Source of the DNA: CAYNGH01 sp964396845
Lineage (GTDB): Bacteria; Vulcanimicrobiota; JAJTBE01; CAYNGH01
Assembly (NCBI GenBank): GCA_964396845.1
Contig: CAYNGH010000110.1
Span: 1 to 11,435, forward strand
DNA: 11,435 bases
Direction: 5' to 3'
Shown: positions 7,460 through 11,435 of the stretch, one piece after another
Position numbering within the stretch: the stretch's first letter is position 1
Layout of the letters: every line of letters begins with the position of its first letter
The notes under the pieces: generated by a model
What the model was told of the DNA's origin: nothing
The model's database searches: none
The model's input: the letters and a program-made list of their open reading frames with translations, nothing else
Made by a program: the position numbers and the translations under genes

Positions 7460-8410
7460 ATGAATACCATTGACGCTGTTATTGAACATCTGACCCCAGT
7501 CAACCAGGTGGAGGTTTTTTTACCCTCGGGAAAGGGCCACCAGATGGGAGATGTTGTTCATTTCCTCAAGGAAAATGACCAGATCCCCGATGAGTGCCGT
7601 TATGCCTTGCTGGGAGTCCCTGACAGGGAGGACATAAAACGAAGCAGAAACAACCTGGGCACTTCAGAACGGACCAGGGCCTTCAGGGGGACTTTTTACC
7701 GGATGTTCAATCATTTCCAGAAGTCCAGAGATTTTATGACGGACCTGGGAGATATGAAGATTCTTGATGATTCCACTGAAGAATCGATTCTTGCCAGCCT
7801 TGCCGGGCTGGTGGAATATCTTGTCAGCAGAAACATAACTCCCATCATCATTGGAGCTGATTCCCGAACGACTCTTTTTGGGATCAGGGGAATTCTTCAG
7901 TCTGCCAGATATGACCGGCTTGGTCTTCTCTGTTGTGATTCGTCGGTGTCGCTTTTGGAGGATAGGGAAGGGGAGAAACCTTTTATGGAGGAGTTTTCCT
8001 CGGTTTTTCCTGAGAATTCCGTCATCTTCTTTGGTGCTCGGCGTGCTCTGGTTTCTCCTCTGCTTTTTGAAACCATCGAAAAGCACAAGATCCGGCTCTT
8101 TTACAAGGACAAGATCCGCCAACTCCGACGGGATCTGCTCTTCGGGCTTAACAGCATTCAAGGGCCTGGTGAAGGGGTGATTTTCTCCTTCGACATGAAC
8201 TCCTGCGATTCAGGATCTCTGCCTGGCAGTATGGATCCTCTTCCCGGCGGTTTTACTCCCGATGATGTTATCATGACTGCCAAAACCGCATCCCGTTATG
8301 CTTTTGTAAAATATCTTGACCTGGTGGGCTTGAATCCTGAAACTGACATCCGCAACGCCACATGCTCCATGGCAGCCCTGTTCCTGTTTTACTTTCTGTC
8401 GGAACGATAA
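7460..8410 (+). CDS. Arginase/formiminoglutamase-fold protein with degenerate metal site
   Basis: This 316-residue protein has the layout of the ureohydrolase superfamily (arginase, agmatinase, formimidoylglutamase), but most Mn-binding residues are replaced. The usual G-G-D-H is G132-A-D-S135 (His lost). The usual D-A-H-x-D is D160-S-S-V-S164 (His and second Asp lost). The usual S-x-D-x-D-x-x-D is S243-F-D-M-N-S-C-D250 (middle Asp is Asn). Only the two Asp that bridge the metals (D160 and D245) plus D250 remain. The family's C-terminal D-x-V-x-x-N-P region is present as D287-L-V-G-L-N-P. A dinuclear manganese hydrolase seems unlikely; a regulatory or scaffold role, or a different reaction, is inferred. 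It lies 85 bases after the Ca2+-ATPase and 85 before pyrG, so co-transcription is plausible. The frame is intact, which argues against simple decay. Confidence 0.7.
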   Translation: MNTIDAVIEHLTPVNQVEVFLPSGKGHQMGDVVHFLKENDQIPDECRYALLGVPDREDIKRSRNNLGTSERTRAFRGTFYRMFNHFQKSRDFMTDLGDMKILDDSTEESILASLAGLVEYLVSRNITPIIIGADSRTTLFGIRGILQSARYDRLGLLCCDSSVSLLEDREGEKPFMEEFSSVFPENSVIFFGARRALVSPLLFETIEKHKIRLFYKDKIRQLRRDLLFGLNSIQGPGEGVIFSFDMNSCDSGSLPGSMDPLPGGFTPDDVIMTAKTASRYAFVKYLDLVGLNPETDIRNATCSMAALFLFYFLSER

Positions 8411-8495
8411 TCCAGATATTTCTGCTTTTTAAACAGCAAGGCCCACATTGAGGCATGCGGGTATTTGCACTTCTATCCATGCGAGGTATAGTTTG

Positions 8496-10169
8496 ATGAA
8501 AATGGCCAAGTATATATTCATCGTGGGCGGTGTCATATCTGGGCTGGGCAAGGGCATAACCGCGGCATCGGTGGGCCGGCTCCTCTTGGGAAGGGGCCTG
8601 AAGGTGACCAACATCAAGATTGACGCTTATGTGAATGTGGACGCGGGCACCATGAACCCCACGGAGCATGGCGAGGTTTTCGTCACTGATGACGGCATTG
8701 AAACGGATCAGGATATCGGAAATTACGAAAGGTTTCTGAACAGCCGTCTTTCAAGAGCCAACTACGCCACCACCGGGCAGATATTCGGCTCGGTGATTCA
8801 GAAAGAACGCAACCTTGAATACCGGGGCAAGTGCGTCGAAGTGGTACCCCACATACCCCTGGAGATAATTACTCGCATTGAAAACGCCGCAGCCACCGAC
8901 AATGCCGACGTGGTGATTATCGAAATCGGCGGGACTGTGGGAGAATATCAGAACATACTTTTCATCGAAGCTGCCCGCATGATGAAATACAAGACCCGCA
9001 ACGATGTCATAACCATTCTGGTCAGTTATGTGCCGGTGCCCAAAGCCCTGGGAGAAATGAAAACAAAGCCGACCCAGTATGCATCCCGAACATTGAACGA
9101 ATCTGGGATCCAGGCGGATATTATCATCTGCCGGGGGGATCGCCCCCTGGATGAACCCCGCCGTCAGAAGATTGCCAACCTTTGCAACATGCAGTCCACC
9201 GAGGATGTCATCTCTGCGCCGGATGTGGATAACATATACAGGGTGCCTATGATCCTCCGGGATCAGAAGCTGGATGATCTCATCTTAAAAAAACTTGGCA
9301 TTCGCAGTGACACCGATGATCTTTCCCGGTGGCAGGGATTTCTGGACCGGGTTGAGAGCCTTAATGAAATTCTCACCATCGGAGTTCTGGGTAAATACTT
9401 TTCCACGGGGCAATTTGTTCTGGCGGATGTCTATGTATCAGTTATCGAGGCCATCCGCCATGGATGCTGGGAGGCGGGAGTCAACCCCCGGCTTGTGTGG
9501 CTGGACTCTGAGGATTACGAAAAGGATCCTTCCCGGCTTGAGGAGCTGAACCGGTGCCACGGCATTGTCATCCCCGGAGGATTCGGGTCCCGGGGTGTGG
9601 GTGGAATTATAAAAGCCATAGGCCATATCCGGGAAAACAAGATCCCCTTTCTGGGGATCTGCTATGGCATGCAGATGGCCGCGGTGGAGTTTGCCCGGAG
9701 TTGCTGTGGTATCTCCAATGCTCATACCTCTGAGATTAATCCCCAGACCCCCGAGGCGGTAATCCACCTGATGCCGGATCAGCAGAAAAAGATAATGGGA
9801 GAAGGCTACGGGGCCACCATGCGCCTGGGAGGTTATCCCTGTTGCCTGAAACAGGGAACCATGGCCCGGGACATATACGGCACTGACATGATCCGGGAAC
9901 GCCACCGGCACCGGTATGAATTTAACAACCGCTACCGGGAGATCATGGAAGAAAAGGGGATGGTCATATCGGGCACATCTCCCCGAGGTGAGCTGGTGGA
10001 GATAATCGAGCTGAAGCAGGGGATCCACCCGTTCTTTATAGGAGTTCAATTCCACCCGGAATTCCAGTCGGCCCCTTTGAAACCTCACCGGCTCTTCACT
10101 GCCCTGGCCCGGGCATCTCTGGGCCGATGCCGGGGAGAAGTTCTGCCAGTGAATGCATCGACCCCATAA
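8496..10169 (+). CDS. pyrG: CTP synthase (glutamine-hydrolysing)
   Basis: A 557-residue enzyme that makes CTP from UTP, ATP and glutamine, the last step of de novo pyrimidine nucleotide synthesis. The N-terminal synthetase domain (about 1-270) has the P-loop G11-G-V-I-S-G-L-G-K-G, H58-G-E-V-F-V-T-D-D-G, I-E-I-G-G-T-V-G (143-149) and K-T-K-P-T-Q. The glutaminase domain (about 290-540) has G-I-C389-Y-G-M-Q with the nucleophile, and the H520-P-E522 pair. ATG 8496 is chosen because GAGG (8483-8486) is 9 bases upstream; ATG 8502 is an alternative, and the 8448 ATG adds 16 unlikely residues. Several normally strict positions differ: DPY is DAY, NVDPG is NVDAG, GHYERF is GNYERF, and PTQH is PTQY. 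These suggest a divergent clade. The tail after about residue 538 is encoded by a segment repeated downstream. Confidence 0.94.
   Translation: MKMAKYIFIVGGVISGLGKGITAASVGRLLLGRGLKVTNIKIDAYVNVDAGTMNPTEHGEVFVTDDGIETDQDIGNYERFLNSRLSRANYATTGQIFGSVIQKERNLEYRGKCVEVVPHIPLEIITRIENAAATDNADVVIIEIGGTVGEYQNILFIEAARMMKYKTRNDVITILVSYVPVPKALGEMKTKPTQYASRTLNESGIQADIIICRGDRPLDEPRRQKIANLCNMQSTEDVISAPDVDNIYRVPMILRDQKLDDLILKKLGIRSDTDDLSRWQGFLDRVESLNEILTIGVLGKYFSTGQFVLADVYVSVIEAIRHGCWEAGVNPRLVWLDSEDYEKDPSRLEELNRCHGIVIPGGFGSRGVGGIIKAIGHIRENKIPFLGICYGMQMAAVEFARSCCGISNAHTSEINPQTPEAVIHLMPDQQKKIMGEGYGATMRLGGYPCCLKQGTMARDIYGTDMIRERHRHRYEFNNRYREIMEEKGMVISGTSPRGELVEIIELKQGIHPFFIGVQFHPEFQSAPLKPHRLFTALARASLGRCRGEVLPVNASTP
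10111..10149 (+). repeat. 39-base direct repeat, copy 1 (inside 3' end of pyrG)
   Basis: This segment encodes CTP synthase residues from R539 to about V552. It recurs at 10888-10926 with one mismatch (A at 10139, G at 10916). It contains a GGCATC/GATGCC hairpin with an 8-base loop. Confidence 0.9.
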
Positions 10170-10179
10170 TCTGTCAGGA

Positions 10180-10245
10180 TTTAACAAGTTTTACATAAGA
10201 TGTTTACAACCCTTCAACCATTTTAACATCTGCCTGTGTTACATT
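10180..10245 (+). promoter_or_regulatory. Promoter region of first EF-hand-like gene, with three TTAACA-type boxes
   Basis: Boxes TTAACA (10181-10186), TTTACA (10203-10208) and TTAACA (10223-10228) are spaced 22 and 20 bases. They recur at the same relative places before the next gene. TACATT (10240-10245) aligns with the TATAAT box of the second copy and is the likely -10. There is no consensus -35 at 17 bases, which suggests dependence on an activator. Confidence 0.5.
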
Positions 10246-10261
10246 GTGGTTGTCAAGGGTT
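10208..10261 (+). terminator. Imperfect stem-loop after pyrG, possible terminator or leader structure
   Basis: AACCCTTCAACCA (10208-10220) pairs with TGGTTG-TC-AAGGGTT (10247-10261): 13 pairs with a 2-base bulge and a 26-base loop, ending in GGGTTTT before AAATAAT. The loop can form an inner TAACA/TGTTA hairpin and contains the putative -10 of the next gene. It could end pyrG transcription, but the loop is long and the T-run weak. Confidence 0.4.
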
Positions 10262-10275
10262 TTAAATAATAAATC

Positions 10276-10281
10276 AGGAGG
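10276..10281 (+). promoter_or_regulatory. Ribosome binding site of first EF-hand-like gene
   Basis: AGGAGG lies 7 bases before ATG 10289. This fixes the start there and not at an upstream in-frame TTG at 10244. Confidence 0.85.
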
Positions 10282-10288
10282 AATTAAC

Positions 10289-10807
10289 ATGAATAACATA
10301 ACATCAGCAGAGTTTAACAGGCAGAATAACGTGATATTCAGGGCAAAGATAGGTAAGCTTTTAGACAGCATGAAAGGCCCCGCAAAGCTTACCGGCAAAG
10401 ATATTGACAAGTTGAAGTATGACGGGTTCGACCTGGACTATATCGATGTAAACAGCAACGGCAGGGCGGATTTCAATGCCTCACAGAGTGAGTATGTCAC
10501 CCGGATTACATATTTTGATGTGACAGAACCCATACTGTCCAAGCCCTATCAGCCTTTCAAGGAAGCAGCTGAAAGAAGAAATATTGAAATCCTCAAAAGT
10601 GATAAATTGTCGGACCTTGAGGTTAATGGTCTTTATTTATCAACAAAAAGGCCTTCTTCCCTCAAAGATAGAGCTCTCTTCGGGGTTTATTCGAAAGACT
10701 CCAGGCCCTTGAGTGAGGCGGTAAAGGATATTGATCCCCTGGCAGGGAACAACTGGGCCATTGACGTGACAAGAGATGAATTTGTAATATATGAACCAAA
10801 AAAATAA
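10289..10807 (+). CDS. Unrecognised 172-residue protein with EF-hand-like loop (paralogue A)
   Basis: I do not recognise this family. The protein is soluble and charged, with no signal peptide or membrane segment. Residues 1-48 look helical. Residues 53-64 form an EF-hand or dockerin-like loop, D53-V-N-S-N-G-R-A-D61, with Asp/Asn at positions 1, 3, 5 and 9 and Gly at 6, but Ala at position 12 where a canonical loop has Glu. After it come S-E-Y-V-T, P-F-K-E-A and a D-I-D-P-L-A-G-N-N segment near the C terminus. The next gene downstream shares the loop, the (Y/F)-(V/M)-T and F-x-E-A patterns and the promoter layout, so the two look like diverged paralogues. It has its own strong ribosome site and a terminator right after its stop. 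Calcium binding is an inference from the loop alone. Confidence 0.8.
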   Translation: MNNITSAEFNRQNNVIFRAKIGKLLDSMKGPAKLTGKDIDKLKYDGFDLDYIDVNSNGRADFNASQSEYVTRITYFDVTEPILSKPYQPFKEAAERRNIEILKSDKLSDLEVNGLYLSTKRPSSLKDRALFGVYSKDSRPLSEAVKDIDPLAGNNWAIDVTRDEFVIYEPKK

Positions 10808-10830
10808 CAGTTAACCATCATCTTAAAAAC

Positions 10831-10866
10831 AACAAAACCCGGCGAAGAAAAACGTCGGGTTTTGTT
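10831..10866 (+). terminator. Intrinsic terminator of paralogue A
   Basis: A 14-bp stem, AACAAAACCCGGCG (10831-10844) with CGTCGGGTTTTGTT (10853-10866), has one G-U pair and an 8-base A-rich loop. The T-rich 3' arm and A-rich 5' arm make it usable in either direction. It starts 23 bases after the stop codon. Confidence 0.85.
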
Positions 10867-10887
10867 ATGTTTGGCTCCCTGTTGCCG

Positions 10888-10926
10888 GGGCATCTCTGGG
10901 CCGATGCCGGGGAGAGGTTCTGCCAG
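10888..10926 (+). repeat. 39-base direct repeat, copy 2 (non-coding copy of pyrG 3' end)
   Basis: It matches 10111-10149 at 38 of 39 positions, at an offset of 777 bases. Here it lies between the terminator of paralogue A and the promoter of paralogue B and is not part of any gene I can support. Confidence 0.9.
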
Positions 10927-10956
10927 AAGATTCAGCAATCTCAGATTCTATCGAGA

Positions 10957-11050
10957 GTTAACAATTTCGGTATTTAATGTTAACAAAGATTTCATCACTT
11001 TAACATTTAGTTGTATTATAATTTAATCAACAGCTCGGCACAAAAGCCGA
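10957..11050 (+). promoter_or_regulatory. Promoter and leader of second EF-hand-like gene, with three TTAACA boxes
   Basis: TTAACA occurs at 10958-10963, 10980-10985 and 11000-11005, spaced 22 and 20 bases. TATAAT at 11017-11022 is a perfect -10 box, with no good -35 at the normal distance. Over 50 bases (10957-11006) about 33 match the promoter region of paralogue A at the 777-base offset, counted by eye. A leader hairpin TCGGC/GCCGA (11035-11050) sits just before the ribosome site. Confidence 0.6.
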
Positions 11051-11068
11051 AATTGACAGGAGGATATA

Positions 11069-11435
11069 ATGGAAATAAGAAAAGAATTCAATATAGTAAG
11101 AAACGAGCACGAGGGTCAAAAATTCGGAGCATCCCACGTGGACTTCAACAATAACGGCCAGGCGGACAGTTATGAACCCACCTTGAGATTCATGACAGAC
11201 CACCGGAACAATCCCACTATTGCAGGCACCGAGTTCACCCCTCTCCCCAGGGGATTCAACGAGGCAGTGGCAAAATACCATAAGACAGGGGAATTGGAAC
11301 TGGGGCTCAATGAACTCAGGGAGAATGTCCGTTTTGAATACAAGGCCAATGTATTCGGCAATGAGCCTGCTTCCAAGAGCATCGACGACATCTTCGGAAC
11401 TCAAAATCCCGATGGAACACTTAATGAATTGACGG
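11069..11435 (+). CDS. Unrecognised protein with EF-hand-like loop (paralogue B), cut by window edge
   Basis: The frame opens at ATG 11069, 5 bases after AGGAGG (11058-11063), and is open to the window end, giving 122 residues. I do not recognise the family. No signal peptide is seen. Residues 25-36 are D-F-N-N-N-G-Q-A-D-S-Y-E, a full EF-hand-type loop with acidic or amide groups at 1, 3, 5 and 9, Gly at 6 and Glu at 12, so it is a better calcium-binding candidate than the loop in the preceding gene. Later parts, F-M-T, G-F-N-E-A-V and N-E-L-R-E-N, align loosely with the same regions of paralogue A. The N-terminal part before the loop is 28 residues shorter than in paralogue A. The C terminus and any further domain lie outside the window. 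Confidence 0.75.
   Translation, partial: MEIRKEFNIVRNEHEGQKFGASHVDFNNNGQADSYEPTLRFMTDHRNNPTIAGTEFTPLPRGFNEAVAKYHKTGELELGLNELRENVRFEYKANVFGNEPASKSIDDIFGTQNPDGTLNELT

Noticed and set aside
9438..10187. 249-residue minus-strand frame opposite pyrG
   Set aside because: It is antisense to strongly conserved CTP synthase sequence; its composition follows from the GC-rich codons of pyrG.
10111..10926. Integrated mobile element with attL/attR repeats at the 3' end of pyrG
   Set aside because: The 777-base unit holds no recombinase, and homology at the same offset extends from the repeat into the promoter region, which fits tandem duplication better.
1..11435. CRISPR arrays, tRNA or rRNA genes, insertion sequences
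   Set aside because: No regularly spaced repeats, no cloverleaf or rRNA-like segments and no transposase frames were seen on either strand.

Overview
The window reads as a stretch of chromosome from a bacterium that is probably anaerobic and probably Gram-negative. The signs are a cytoplasmic [NiFe]-hydrogenase of the F420-non-reducing (group 3c, MvhGA-like) type, a candidate FNR/CRP-type operator upstream of it, a secreted PEGA-domain protein, strong Shine-Dalgarno sites before most genes and moderate GC content with free use of ATA codons. I cannot assign a phylum. The CTP synthase departs from the usual bacterial consensus at several motif positions, which suggests a poorly sampled lineage.

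Layout. 1-102: last codons of a lytic transglycosylase. 103-507: non-coding, with hairpins and a TGAT-N4-ATCA palindrome. 508-3006: hydrogenase small and large subunits in one operon; the large-subunit frame is broken by a single TAA at codon 19 but is otherwise intact to its C-terminal nickel-binding motif. 3036-3069: a clear terminator between convergent genes. 3065-4159 (minus): secreted PEGA plus DUF4352-like protein. 4160-4641: AT-rich divergent intergenic region. 4642-10169: three genes in the same direction with 85-base gaps: a P2-type Ca2+-ATPase, an arginase-fold protein that has lost most of its metal ligands, and CTP synthase (pyrG). 10170-11435: two small genes, each with its own promoter region, encoding unrecognised proteins that share an EF-hand-like D-x-N-x-N-G-x-A-D loop. 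The second gene runs off the window.

Most notable region. The last ~1.3 kb looks like an old tandem duplication. A 39-base segment from the 3' end of pyrG recurs 777 bases downstream with one mismatch. The promoter regions of the two small genes align without gaps at exactly the same 777-base offset, including three TTAACA/TTTACA boxes spaced 22 and 20 bases apart. The duplicated unit therefore seems to be pyrG tail + promoter + EF-hand-like gene, and the family may continue past the right edge.

How the genes may work together. The hydrogenase would exchange H2 with a cytoplasmic electron carrier, but no MvhD, HdrABC, maturation protease or Hyp gene is in view. The Ca2+-ATPase would export calcium, and the EF-hand-like proteins could bind it. 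Any functional link among these genes is inference from position only.
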